NCBI GenBank assembly: GCA_948470475.1
Contig: OX419335.1
Coordinates: 33,592,319-33,656,318 of the forward strand
Direction of reading: 5' to 3'
Origin: Galaxea fascicularis
Lineage: Eukaryota; Cnidaria; Anthozoa; Scleractinia; Euphylliidae
Length of the DNA stretch: 64,000 bases
Shown here: piece after piece, positions 21,801 to 33,100 of the stretch
How the letters are laid out: each line of letters opens with the position of its first letter
How positions within the stretch are numbered: the first letter of the stretch is position 1
Notes under the pieces: model-generated
The model's input: the letters and a program-made list of their open reading frames with translations, nothing else
Told to the model about the DNA's origin: nothing
Databases searched by the model: none
Program-made: the position numbers and the translations under genes

Positions 21801-24067
21801 TCCGCGCAAGGGTCACTGGGAGTGGAAAAGGCGCTCCAACCTGGAGCAGACAAATGACAAGGTTCTGCATCCGGGGCTCCAACAGCCTGATGCGGGGCCC
21901 AATAGCCATTGGGCTTCGCAGGAATGGGAGACTGCGCTGTCACAGCGTACTGCCTAAGAACTCTATCCTCACGACACTCGTGGCAGCCGTTAAGTGCGTT
22001 TGCACCGCCAGTTCCCAATGGAGGAATCCATACCAGCTTCACGCTACTTTCCGTTTTTGAAGTGACCCGTGGAGGGAGCGGGATAAAGGATGGTGGTGTC
22101 TGTGTCTGTTGCCATGATTGGTAGACTAGATCAATGTAGCAGTGCATTCTTGCAGCCTGCTGCTCCGTGAACGATTCAGTGCAGGAGTCGTTAGCGTAAC
22201 TCATATAGTTCCTGAAAGGGGTGTTCATGAATTTTTTTTTTCCACAAATCATGCTGTCTTTTCTGACGGGCGGATCGTTGCATTGGTTATTAGCTGGAGT
22301 TGGGTTGGTGTCGGAACACAGGTCACCCAGCTCGAGTGAAGGGAAGGTCTCTGCGCAGTCATCAGTACAATCTAATTCTGACACTCCATGGTGAACGTGC
22401 CACAGCCCTAGCACATGACCAAACTCGTGAACAAGAGCGTTTGAATGATGTTTACGTCCGAAATTGGTCCGACCCAAGATAGTGCCTCCATAAATACTGT
22501 GTACAGATTTTTCCCAAGGAAAAGTCGCCACTCCCTGTAGGTTGTCGTTACTCCACTGAGCCAAGTAAACGTTCAAGTAATGCTGGTTGTCTAGGTTCAG
22601 AAGGGATTTGTATTCCCTGTCACTCATGTAAGCCCTGTTTGGTGAGGCAGGATCGAAGCAAGTTTTGTAAACGTCCGTGATGCTAGCGTTGCAGCAGTCG
22701 CCATAATCCCACCCGTTGTAAAACTTGTTACATTCCGGGTCACACTTACCATTTCCACGCTTTTTGGGGTCACACATGGTTTGGTGCTCATCGCAGTCGC
22801 CTCCGTCATTTCCAGTAATATTGTGCCTACAATACTCTGCGTTACAATGTCCGTCGCCAATTTTGTCTGCCTCGCAATTGTAGGCGACAGTGCGACGTCG
22901 CAGGGAGGTATTTCGTATTTCATGTATCTCAATCTGGAACGTGATGTTGTAAGGTGCGAAAGCTTCGTTCAGTAAGGAGTGCTGTATTTTGACCTGTTCT
23001 TGTGTCACCATTGGATTTGTTCCGTCGTCTTCTAAAATGTTGACAACGCGATACCTCACAACCTTTTTGCCTCGCAAGTGGGTATTTTTCACATAACTCC
23101 TGATGATTTCGGGATTATCGCAAACTGTTGTGCCACATGGGGGTTTAACGATGGCTAGATCATGCGCGTCGCCGGGAATTGTTGATTTAGTGATTTCCGG
23201 TTGATTTCTTGCTGCTACCCATGTGGTCTTGGAATTGCGATTAAGGTCTTCTTTTTCCGAAAAGCTTTCGTGTATCACCAGCAATGGATCCGTATCAGTG
23301 GTTGGGGTAAAAACATTGGCACTGATTTCTTTGTGCGATTTAGCAACTGACCACAATCGTACCTCGTCGATTGTTCCGCGGAAAAACGCACCGGATGAGC
23401 GATTGCCCCCAGCTTCTAAATGTTCGCACACATGGAAGCCCTCTGCGAAAATGTGGCCATTTTGCTCCGAAGAAACAGCAACTTTAGCTTGATTGATATA
23501 TAATTTCATGCTCTTTCCACTATAGGTTACTGCAACGTGAAGCCAAACGTTTGGTTCCACGCTGCGCGGAGAAATTATTTTTGTCTCAAGATGCGATCGC
23601 TGCGTACGTAGTCGGAAGAAAACTCGTAGACTTCGCTCCTTGCTCGCCTCCTCAAGTCCCACCTCCCATCCTCCATCTTTCAAGTCCGACGAGCAGTCGT
23701 CGAAGAGCCCGATCACAGTAACCGGCGACTTTTGGCCACCTTCGGACCTCATCCAAAAGTCCAAAGTGAATTTATGCGAGGGAATTTTGACAGCTCCGGA
23801 AAATCGAATCACTTCATTGCCGAAAAACCGCAGCGCTTTTCCAAATTTCGACCCGGTTGGCGGTGACGATGGGAAGCGAGAATGATCGTGGCGTTTTACA
23901 CGTCTTGTAGAAGCGCAGTTAGAGCTGTGTTTGTCTTCCTCTGCTTCGGCGGCTTTGACGGCGCTTGTCAATGTACTGTTGCCCAACGCTAACTCCACTC
24001 GCAAGAGTAAGTTAAGAATGAATACCAGGAACACCAGATGAAACCTAAGGTTACTGCGCGCTCTCAT
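12512..24067 (-). CDS. PAPPA: Pappalysin (PAPP-A-like) metzincin metalloprotease, 7 exons, 1,578 codons
   Basis: Vertebrate pappalysins are secreted metzincins that cleave IGF-binding proteins. Exons 21432-24067, 20797-21020, 18172-18371, 17135-17813, 14390-14838, 13392-13580 and 12512-12871 join in phase with GT-AG introns. The total of 1,578 aa compares with about 1,627 for human PAPP-A. Visible parts: a signal peptide (1-29), a basic furin-like site RRVKR (55-59), a laminin-G-like domain (about 75-245), two Notch LNR modules (about 398-425 and 432-459), zinc site HEFGHVLGLWH (547-557), Met-turn NYMSY (620-624), a beta-rich middle, about five CCP/sushi modules (about 1110-1475), and a third LNR (about 1490-1517). 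This order is specific to the pappalysin family. Whether it is closer to PAPP-A or PAPP-A2 is not decided here. All catalytic residues are present and I see no break. Confidence 0.94.
13392..13580 (-). CDS. PAPPA: Pappalysin exon 6: CCP module
   Basis: The acceptor is TTGGTTAG and the donor GTGAGT. It has exactly 63 codons, with VKCEENGEWSEP, CKSP and CKAKCKHPG. It is symmetrical (phase 0-0). Confidence 0.93.
14265..14325. repeat. Tetranucleotide-rich tract
   Basis: A run of CCAC/CCAT, then GATC-type units (CCGCCCACCCACCCATCCAT and on to CGATCGATCG), in pappalysin intron 5. It is a simple repeat with no other function visible. Confidence 0.7.
14390..14838 (-). CDS. PAPPA: Pappalysin exon 5: CCP modules
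   Basis: The acceptor is CCTCATTAG and the donor GTAGGA. It encodes 149 full codons of sushi-type sequence with CPDGHSFGKKC, CKFRCKPGY and CEPIIC. It ends in phase 0 at CPGEE. Confidence 0.93.
15466..15514. repeat. (AAATA/AATG)n simple repeat
   Basis: A tract of TAAATAAATAAATG-like units directly before the LINE fragment in pappalysin intron 4. Confidence 0.7.
15560..16105 (+). pseudogene. CR1/L2-like LINE 3' end
   Basis: The open piece 15626-15985 encodes the C-terminal region of a non-LTR reverse transcriptase: LRWLPIRQQLYFRFAVLVFK, RRSAVSTRNTRN, FRTASDQRTFQYRATSLWNE, then FKRLLRQKLL and a stop. The short 3'UTR carries AGCCCCGTGGGGAC and ends in TGTATG repeats, a typical LINE tail. The 5' part is missing, as in 5'-truncated insertions. 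It sits in a pappalysin intron in antisense orientation. Confidence 0.85.
17135..17813 (-). CDS. PAPPA: Pappalysin exon 4: beta-rich domain and first CCP module
   Basis: The acceptor is GTGCACAG and the donor GTAAGTG. It begins VCPSSIEDLI, passes through FWLEVSFNRSVVPAAVIIYI, and ends with CCP-type cysteines (ATVKCEGTVEGQTCSVTC, then GYRP and NCGIPRIPNG). It ends in phase 1. Confidence 0.93.
18172..18371 (-). CDS. PAPPA: Pappalysin exon 3
   Basis: The acceptor is TTTTCACCAG. It encodes GHPSLCYRPEGDGKCENFE and runs to VVVGPPSRDL. The donor chosen is ATCTG|GTAACA, because it leaves phase 0 as the next exon needs. Reading through would reach a stop at 18121. Confidence 0.85.
18415..18595. mobile_element. 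Miniature TIR element in pappalysin intron 3
   Basis: The ends TAGCCTGTTCCAG and CTGGAACAGGCTA are perfect 13-bp inverted repeats with TA at each end, compatible with a Tc1/mariner-type TA target. There is no transposase. Confidence 0.65.
20093..20245. mobile_element. Miniature TIR element in pappalysin intron 2
   Basis: The left end TAGACTGCGAGCAGT and the right end (reverse complement TAGTCTGTGAGCAGT) are inverted. Both lead into CTTTCTTTCGA. GC-rich inner arms (GAGCGGAAATTCGCTC and others) add further pairing. TA dinucleotides flank it. Confidence 0.65.
20797..21020 (-). CDS. PAPPA: Pappalysin exon 2
   Basis: The acceptor is CTTACCAG and the donor GTCAGT. It encodes HLNRRKTYSYRVQAVTS (the end of a fibronectin-III-like fold), then GFCGDGIVDESLGEECDDAN, a Cys-rich DUF4215-like motif. 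It is in phase with both neighbours. Confidence 0.92.
21432..24067 (-). CDS. PAPPA: Pappalysin exon 1: signal peptide, LamG, LNR1-2 and catalytic domain
   Basis: A single 2,636-nt exon encodes residues 1-878 and two bases of 879. It starts at ATG 24067, followed by a hydrophobic signal sequence (LVFLVFILNLLLRV). It holds the LamG-like domain, both LNR modules embedded before the protease, HEFGHVLGLWH and the Met-turn, and ends at GACAG|GTAGGA. Vertebrate pappalysin genes split this region over many exons. Confidence 0.95.
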
Positions 24068-24200
24068 TTTATAGCTTAGAGACTGACAGAAACTGTAGTC
24101 CGTCGATTGTATTCTTTTCTTTGCTGAACACTATTCTTGATAACAAAAGGTGACCCTCAATGCTTCGTAGATCTGTAATCAATGAAGTAAACAGATCTAG
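24068..24200 (-). promoter_or_regulatory. Pappalysin 5' flank
   Basis: Sequence upstream of the pappalysin ATG. TATAAA directly abuts the ATG (GCTATAAAATG), too close to act as a TATA box for this start. No confident core promoter element is visible. Confidence 0.3.
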
Positions 24201-27200
24201 ATGAAGTTGTGACCCTGTTGAATGTAAAATTAAACCAATTGTCAGATCATATCACAAGCTGCATGTGTCCCTGTGATGTAAGAAATTACTCCGGCACACG
24301 TAAATGCCGCTAGTACTAAATTTCGTGCTATTTAAAACAAAACTGAAACCTTCTCGTTGGATGAAAACTGCTGAAGCATTGCATTCTAAAAGACGTTCTT
24401 CCTTCAGCACTTCTGTTGTTTTCGGCGTTTGAGGAAATTCAGTGTCTTGATTGACATTACACTGATTGCTAAAACTCCGGGAAGCGGAAATCTCTCACGT
24501 ACTCGATTTGCAAGGTTAACAAGTTAGGGCAACGCCTCAGATAAACTCAAAGTTTTGCATATTTCTTTGGCAAAAAAAGCGACGTCTGGACGAGACTTTA
24601 TCTTTAGCAACAATGACGCCAGCTCATTGGGCGCTTGGTCAGTTGTACTGGACTGATTTTTGAAATAACAGAGGGAAAATAGTTTTGTCGCTAAAGAAAG
24701 CCGAAACAAGAAAATTTCGCACCTCGGCTTTTGGAGCTACATCTTGTTTAGCGCAGGGCCCCAAGAGGTTTCGAACATTAGAATACATACATATTAAAAT
24801 TTCGTTCAGGACGGAATTTCAGTAGCTTTCTTTGTAATTCCGACCCAGTATTAGGACTGGATTCACTGATTCGCGATGCAGGCTGAATTGTCGGCTATGC
24901 CAGCTAGGACAGGGTTTCATTTCCTGCTCCAGAAAGATAGCTTGCTTGTGCATGAGGAGTTTCCAGTCAATATAACCCTATAACTCTCAAAATCTAGAGA
25001 GCGATTCTCCCTTCAAGCTGCCATCCGTAGCCAGGTTGTTGAATGGGAGGGTGCGTTAGACCGCCATCTGCGGACCGCTCGAGCGCCTCCGGCGAAAGTT
25101 GGTAGGGGTATCTCTCTTCAAAGCCACACAAAACAGCTCTTTCCATAGCAACAACACAAGGAAAAAGTCTTGACCTATGTGATTTTAGATAAGTAGTGAC
25201 GGAATTTTTACGCAGGTTCCAGTCCAAATTCCAGTTTAACTTGTGGTTTATTAGTGATTGTTCATCGCGTGGACCACTTGATTAAAACTTCATTTTCAAT
25301 CTACGCCAATACATTATAAAGTACTGTAGTTCGGCTTCGGCATCGGTCCATGATAGGTGGACCTGGGAGGCGGACCTTAGCAGCCCGTGGGGGGAGAGGG
25401 AAAGTTCATGCAGTTTAAGCAGATTCGTGATTTAGAACGAGTTACGTAATGTTGAATTAAACAGGGTACCAAAAGAAGAATCCTTTCCATGGGGATATTT
25501 CTAATCTTTGATCGAAAAGATTTCTGTTTAGAGGTTACAAGATCCTGAATAGGCATGCTTCGCATACGGTTAATTCTTGTGTACGTGGGGTGAAGCACCC
25601 ACGATGAAACAGGAATTCGCTGTTAATCTCCCCAGCCTCGTCGCGAACGGACGCGTTCGTACGCGCAACCTGAATACGGCAAAAATAGCGCCGGGGCCTT
25701 CTTCTGGGCAATAATATCTAGGTGAATGGATGACCCTAAGACCTTGCAGATTATTAGATCTGGTAAGTAATTCACAAACCCAATTAAATAGACAGACGAT
25801 TTGTGATAAGATAGACTAACAATGGGGCATATCATTTTTTTGTGGTCTTTTCGCGTGAAAAGGAAATAGAGGCAATGGTGGGCAAGTGACTCAGTGAGGG
25901 CTTGAGCTGTTGTATTTCTCTAGCGATTTGTGAAAGAAATCTTTAGTAATCGGAGTTTTTGCGGTTTTCTCTTATGAATAATAGACCGCAGGGGAAGGAA
26001 TTGCTAGAACAGAAAGGGATTGAGCTTTCTGCTTGCCCGCGAGATATTTACTTTAGTGCCGCATTGCAAAAGGCCATCCGGCATGTGCCGCCCTGAAACG
26101 TCTCTGGTTCTTGGATCAATTTTGTGTAAAAATAGTTGTCGGTCTTGTTCATTTGGGACACACGTTGAAATGAGCTTTATGATATGAATCAGTGGTTTTA
26201 CCGATTTGAAAAGAGTGCCGCTGTATCCATTTGGGCGAGTCCTGTCTAAAAATAATTAATAACCAAAAGCTTGACGCCCTACCAAACTAAGTTTGAATTG
26301 CATCCTCGTAAGTATGAAATTCAGGTATCAAATCTGCTAGCAGACGAAAAATCTCTTGACCCCAATAAACGGGACTCGTGCCGTCAGCGATAGAAATAAG
26401 TGGTTAAAAACGACTTCCGACTCTCACGACTTCCGGTGAATCGAATATGACATGCATTTCGATATTAGGCTTGATTTCCAGCTGCTGTTCGGGAAATGAG
26501 TCCTCGGGGGGGAACGAAGTCCGGACTCGAGAGAACGGCGGCAATCGCGCCTATTTCGATATCTGTTTCTGTGTAAGCTTTTCAGTCGCCGGTTTGGCTG
26601 TGCCGTAAAAGTTCACTACCCCAAATAGATACTTCGTTTGTTGTAAGCGGTTCCGTGAAAGTCTGCCCTTTTAGATCAGAATGAAAAAAATGCTGAATTT
26701 ATCACGTGTTCAAAAAGAGTGGAGCAGATAAAATACCATATTTGTACTATAAAACTTTCCTTTGCAGTGTTCGTACACCCCGTTCTTCCCAATTCCTCCC
26801 CGTTTTCCTCTCTAATTTGCACGTTTAACCACCCGTTCGACCAAGTGATCCGGAAAAGGTCGCCGGTCTGCTGGCACCATCTCAAACGATGAGAAAACGG
26901 CGGTATAAGTATATTTAAGAAGCCGAATTCACCTCATGTTGGAATTCAAGGTTCCAAGCTAGTTTGCGTTAAATCTGAAACTGCCAGAGGACGAGACTCG
27001 AAACACGACACCAGGGCACTTGCTGTTGGAACTCCCATTATCCTACCACGAGGATTATACTGTTAAGCAAAACTGGGTCAAAATCTAAGCCATTCACAAA
27101 TATAAAACTCTTTGAATCTCTTAATCATTATGGGCGCTCAACGTTTCTGCTAATAAGCTCCCCAATCTAAACCCATTGACCGTTAGGTCAAGCTATTTTA

Positions 27201-29500
27201 ACGTGTTATCGCAGAGATCCAACGTGTTTTCATAGCCAAAGCAAGCCGATTTTAAATTCCTTTCGGCCCAACAGCAAGCCTCCCCGAATACAAACCCTTC
27301 TTAAACTGAAACAAAGAACGCCTCCAATAACTCCCTTTGAACATGTATTAATTAGCATTTCCGTCACAGTCAGAATCCTTACGGCTTTCTGACTGAGGGT
27401 AAGGGAATGCATGCCTCCACTAAATTGTATTAATGTATTTCATCTTTTTAACGTTTTACTAACAAAAATACAATCGAAACTTTGAAGTGACCTTATAAGA
27501 TTTGTAGAATGTCTATATATCAAAGAAGAGGAAAGGTATGACTGCCCGTCTATTAGTTTTAATTCGCCTGTACTTGTTGTTTTGGTATCAACTGAGGTGT
27601 TACTAGTTGTATGCGTGCTCAGTAAGCGGTGATACGCAAGCTGTCGTGTCTCATTTGTATATACTTCAGTTAAATCGCATCATTATTTAATATTTAGCAA
27701 CCTGCTTAAGAGTGTGATCTGTACTGAGAGGAATTTCGATTCTTTGATATTTTCAACTACTTCAAATTAAAACCGGTGATGATTCGGCTTGCAGTTCTTC
27801 CGATCTGCATGCCTTTTTTTAAGCACGACTTTGTGTAAATAAGAAAGGTCGTAACCCAGTATCCGCGAATGTCTTTTCTATTATTCGTTTTCTAACATTA
27901 TATAACAGGATTGATTGTTTTAGAAGCAACAGATTCCTGTCTCAGTGCACTGCTTCAGCAAATTCAACTCTGCCACAGTGAGTCTCACGACTCGGACTGT
28001 GCATTGAATATATGTACAAGTAGCCGAAATGAATTCAATCTTTTCCCGTTTCCTCCAGGAGAGCACAAGTACTTTGACTTACCACCGACTTGGGCTTGAT
28101 GTGTCCCCGAAATCTCATGAGATATATGTAGTATCTGTAGTGTGGCCAGCCTATGCACACGCTCATGCGCTTTATGATCCTGTACGTCACATTCGCCTTA
28201 ACTAATACCAGTCAATACAAGTCGCGATTTCCCATGTAACCTCGCTTTACTATGTTTTTATCGGAGAGGGGAGGGCGGGGCATGGAGTGGGGTTCGAAAT
28301 GACAGCATAATGTGATCGCCCAGTAAATTTGATCAGACTACCCCTTTCAATAATTTCTTTCTTATTTTTAAAAATGGTTTTAATCTTATGGTCAACATTG
28401 TTTAGTTTCCGCTCCTAACTCGCTTATTGGACATACAGTGGTTCAACTCACGATCTGAGGGCCAGCACGGGAAGTGCTAGTTTATTCTATAAAGATGCTT
28501 GCTAAATATGGTTTTCCTTTATTGTTTTTCTTGGGAGGGGGTGGGGAGGACATCAGTCTCAGACTACCATAATCTCACGATAATAGAGCTGAAGGAAGTC
28601 TCAAAGGCGAATGATGATTACCATTCCCACATAGAACGCCCCAGGAGACGATAAGCCGAATGTAACGCTGATAAACCTGAATACAGACGTATCATTTGGC
28701 AAAGTCTAAAAAACAAACAGTCTTTTCTTTGCCGATGGCACACTTATAACGGTGACGGTTTTGTTTAATTGGTTCCATTGCCTAATTATTTAAAGCAAAC
28801 CAAAAAAGAAGGAGCAGAACAAACACACACACACAAAAAAAAAAAACGAAACCCGCGTTCAAGCTTGTGTGTAAAATTTGCATTCGTCCTAACGAAACCG
28901 TTGCAGTTACTTATCAGTCTTAAGCTCTTTAGGACTTTCTGTTTAGCTGTTAATCGAAGCTTCCAGATTATACACCTCCTTTTCAGTCTGTTTTTTAGAA
29001 TGGACTCTTCGGCCGCTCGTTTCGCGACTTCCTTTATCACTGATTTTGCGTGGCAAAAACTTTATTTTTACTAGTAAAAACAACTGCAGAAATTTCCGCT
29101 TTCGTGGGTTCTTTTTGAAAATACGTGACGATTATTTCTGACATATTCTACATGTGACCCACCGCGGAAAAACATTTTCAATTTCTAGCAAAACAACAAC
29201 CATTTTGTAAAAGGAACTGAGAACACTGCTCATCTCAACTGCAAACAATTTTATCGTTAGCCAGCCATCGATTTGGTACTTCACATAGGCTTAACCTCAT
29301 CATTTGTGCCTTTCCGCTTCCTTGGACAGAATCGTCCATGAAAAATTGCACGTTATGAACTAAGAACTGGTCAAGAATTTCTACCATCTATTTGCCCATT
29401 CGTCCATAGGAAATCAAATGCATGGCCTGTGTACTGGTGGGATGCCGTTAACAAAGAGTGAGCTTAATGCGGACTGCATGAAAACCTGACTGTCGGCGAG
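24200..29500. other. About 5 kb with no recognised gene
   Basis: Only short ORFs occur, none matching a family I know. A (CA)n/(A)n tract lies at 28825-28848. One possible terminal exon is listed separately (27906-28099). The 24524-24709 minus ORF (with DQAPNELASLLLKI) has weak coding character. It may hold distal promoter or enhancer sequence for the pappalysin gene; this is not shown. Confidence 0.3.
27906..28099 (+). CDS. Possible terminal coding exon, unknown gene
   Basis: The acceptor-like TATATAACAG is followed by an open frame LIVLEATDSCLSALLQQIQL through FPFPPGEHKYFDLPPTWA and a TGA. Composition looks protein-like, but I found no upstream exon and no family match. It could be chance. 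Confidence 0.2.
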
Positions 29501-29504
29501 CCAA

Positions 29505-30184
29505 CTCAAGCATGTTAAGGCATGGCTCAAGCCTCATTTGCATAAAATCTGAAAAACAGTAATTACTCTGTCAGAATTTGGTTTAATCGTTGCAGAATTG
29601 GCAGGCTAACCAATGTCGACGACCTTAATATTCTAAGACCAATAAAATCTGATAAAATGGGTCACGTGACTATAATTAATTGTTTTATTTTCTGAAAAAA
29701 CAACTGAAAATGGGCCGCCGAGATGACACACAATCACTGTCAAATTTAGTATTTTTACAATTGTGCTAATGGCCCCTGCAAGAATCTGTCCTGAATGGCC
29801 GACTAAAATATTAAGCTAAGAAGTTATTACGTAAAAAAGGTCACGTGACCTTCTATCTTTCCATATATAGCCTTATATAATTGAGGAGTTCATCCATTCA
29901 GGACAGAAATAGTTGCCTTAGAAAGTGGTTAAAAATTTCGTATGGTTACTTTTTCGTGATACCTCCCTATCCTTGGCCCATTCTAGAATTCATCTTAAGC
30001 AGGCTTGTGACGTCACAAGTCACGTGAACACCATAAAGACACCTTAAGAAAGTTAAGGATACCAAATCTTGTTTGGGGTAAGTTTCTGGCTCCCCCTGAG
30101 ATAATAACGTTGCTTTAGATCAAAAACGTTTTTTTCTTTCTGGTGGTCTGTACTGGATATGAGTCATGCCTTAACATGCTTGAG
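29505..30184. mobile_element. 680-bp non-autonomous TIR element
   Basis: The left terminus CTCAAGCATGTTAAGGCATG (then G-CTC) and the right terminus (reverse complement CTCAAGCATGTTAAGGCATG, then A-CTC) match over 24 bp with one difference. The interior is non-coding and contains CACGTG within GTCACGTGAC or similar three times (near 29660, 29845 and 30020). No clear target duplication was seen beyond AA. Confidence 0.65.
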
Positions 30185-30199
30185 AAGATACTAGACTTA

Positions 30200-33100
30200 C
30201 AAATCAGGTACACACTCATTTTTGTGTTTCGACGTAAAAATAATAAACAACATTTCAATACCAAGCGTAAATTGTACGTCCTTTCCCTGTTCGAGGTTTA
30301 TGATTGCAAAATGCGATCAGTCTGTTCAGTTTTCAAGGAGGCCACAAAAGAGTATATAGCCGAAGTTCAGCCTCACTCTTTAGAGTAGCGAATGTAGTTC
30401 CTTGAGGTTGTGATTTGTTGAACGTACGAATCCTTTGTACATGTTCCTTTGTCCTGTTAAACTTAGACTTGGTTTAAGCTTGACAATGTAAGCGCGCGTT
30501 TGATTGTCTCGTTACATCATATGCTTCTACCAAATATGACCCTGGGGCCCGGGGTTTTAGTAAGCTTTATAGTACGTATTTCTTTCTATATTTTCACATC
30601 GTCTTCTTCAAGTGGAGTATGAACGTCCTCAGGAGAATAGCCAAAGGAGGCGACTCGAGTTCTACTGAATGTTGTTGAACTTATCGAACTGGCTTGTTCT
30701 AACACTGCATTTTCGCTTCGTGTTTCATCTACGGATTTCAGACATTATTGCTTATTTTATGGCGGCCAAGACGTAAAGAGATTGCAGTAAAAACTTACCT
30801 TGATTAAGGAGAATTACTCCGAGAGAGATCTTGCTAGAGGCTTGTAAAACATTGATGCGTTGTATTTCCACGTACATCAGGAGGTATATAAAAGCACCCC
30901 TAAACAGCGTGAAGCATTTAAACACCCAAACGCGGTCTAAAATTGACGACTGTAATTGAATCAAGCCGACTTGCCAGAGATTTCAATTATGTGTAGACGT
31001 TTGGCTAGAGTTTCTCTGCATATATGGGATTATTGAAAAGAAATCCATTTTCTTGGGTTCACAAACACATTGTTTGAGTAGTAATTTTCGGGAGCAAGGA
31101 GAGACTAAGCGGCAACTTGAAGTTGTGATCATTTCAGGGTGGTCATGCATGGAATTGGAGCCGTACCATCTGGAATTTGCCGAAAATGATAATTACAGTA
31201 GTAATGTGCGAGATTTGGTCTGCGTTGTGGTGCGTCAATACATCTTGTTACCAATCTTATCTGCAGAGCTTTTGAAAGAAATATGGCTCCTTTTCCTTTT
31301 TAATACCTTTCATCCTCGTTGAACAGTTAAACTTAAAAATTGCATTTTGAACAGAAAATTGTTAAAGTATTATATCTATCATACGTGGGGCGTATGTAGC
31401 ATTGATTTCGTAAAATCGCAAATCGTAGCCCTCATTTGCTCCTTAGGTCTCTTGCAAGTACACACGACAACTTCAGCGAGAAAAGACTGGTTTTCTTACT
31501 TGTCAAAGCGGCCTTAAATTCTATGAATTCCGCAATCTGCGTACTGAGGTAAATGTCGGAAGTCTGCCAAAGACTTGCGGCACTGTCAATCTATCAGTGC
31601 CGCGGTCAAAATATCTAGCTGTAGTGGTAGTCCACTTCTATAATGTTGTTTTATCGTAAGCTGTTGACGATGAGTTGCCAAATTGTCGAGCCTCGTTTTC
31701 GTAATTACGTTATAGTTTTGGGGTCCCTTCAAAAGCAAACTGAACAACTAATAGTTGATACTACTTTTATAGGGCTTTGAAATACTACTGAAACCGGAAA
31801 GAAGTCAAATGCAGACATCAAGGAAGTCTTCCATCCAAACGTTTCCTGCCCTGAAAGTGGTATGAAAGTGAAAGAGATTTATCCTCAATTCCATCATTCA
31901 TAGACGTCATACTCTAAAGGATGTTAAAACCGGATTGAATCTAAAAGCTTGCCGTACATTTGGGGTCATCTCATCACTAAGAAGCTTAGTGCAACCAAAT
32001 TGATTATTTTTCTTTTTTTTTAACAATCGTATTTGTTATCAGAACCTTCCAGATAACAATGAAATACTCAGTTTTGCCATCAGTCCGCATTCACAGCCAT
32101 GTTGGCAGGTAAATTCATCTGTTCGGGATTACGAACGAATTATCCGGTGCTGATGCAAATTGTCACAAGCCAACACCACCTAGGCAGCATCAATAGAAGA
32201 TTTTCTTTCTTTATGTTTTTCTATTAGCTCACAGACAGTTGCCGATTTCCTGAGGACTGACTGACACGCCCACGCTTCGAGGTACTTGGGAGTGCTTAGA
32301 TTACCATACTTTGGCATCCTCTATGATCCATTACTGAAGAGACGCCCGGCAACATCTATTTGGTTCATATAGTAAAGAGACATTTTGTTTAACTGAGTCA
32401 TTTTCTATAAAGAAACTTTTTTTCTTATCTTTCTTGCTTTTGGAATTTGTTCACTGCCTCGGTAAGACTTCGTTCGCCCAATCTGGTAAAATGTCCTCTA
32501 AATTTTCAAAACTTTCTGTCATTTTGAAAAAACAGAGTGAAAAGTTTTTTAATGATGATGTCATCTGTGCCTCTGTCCTCTAGAGGATCATAAGTAAGAA
32601 CCATTCAAAATTCCGGCCTGCATACCGCAGCTTATTATTGAAAGCCAAATGGATAACAAAATCCTTTACTGAAAAGATCACAAAAAAGTTGAGAAAAGTA
32701 CCCCTGCCCTTACTTCAGGGTAGTTGACATGCGTCATTTTCAAACGCTAAATCTAATTACATTTCACAGTGGGCCTCAATCTGGTTTGAGGCCTGAAGCA
32801 CATTTTACAGTGGCATGTACCGGTACTTATATCTTTGTTATTCCCCTTTCTCTTTCTTCGTTTCATGATGACAAAAATTTTTAAGACGCTCTCATGATAC
32901 TTAAAGATTATACCTAATCTCAAACCAAAATATATACTATAGCCATTTTAGCCGGACCTACGTTCAGAAGCCATACGGCGAAACTATGGTGAGGCGGATA
33001 GAAGGGGTTGTCTCCTTCCCCCTCCCAGAGATTTGCACCAGTGCCACCCGAAAGAGTTTAAAAAACACTATACTGATATCTGTTTGAACAAGCAGGAATG

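Noticed and set aside
21428..24067. Exon 1 of pappalysin ending at the ORF stop
   Set aside because: A GTAGGA donor lies just before the stop, and the next exon continues in phase with the family sequence.
24524..24709. hAT transposase fragment (ICKTLSLSEALP)
   Set aside because: The downstream residues do not continue into the expected hAT C-terminal motif; the similarity is too weak.
28825..28848. CA/A tract as a functional element
   Set aside because: Too short and simple to support any specific claim.
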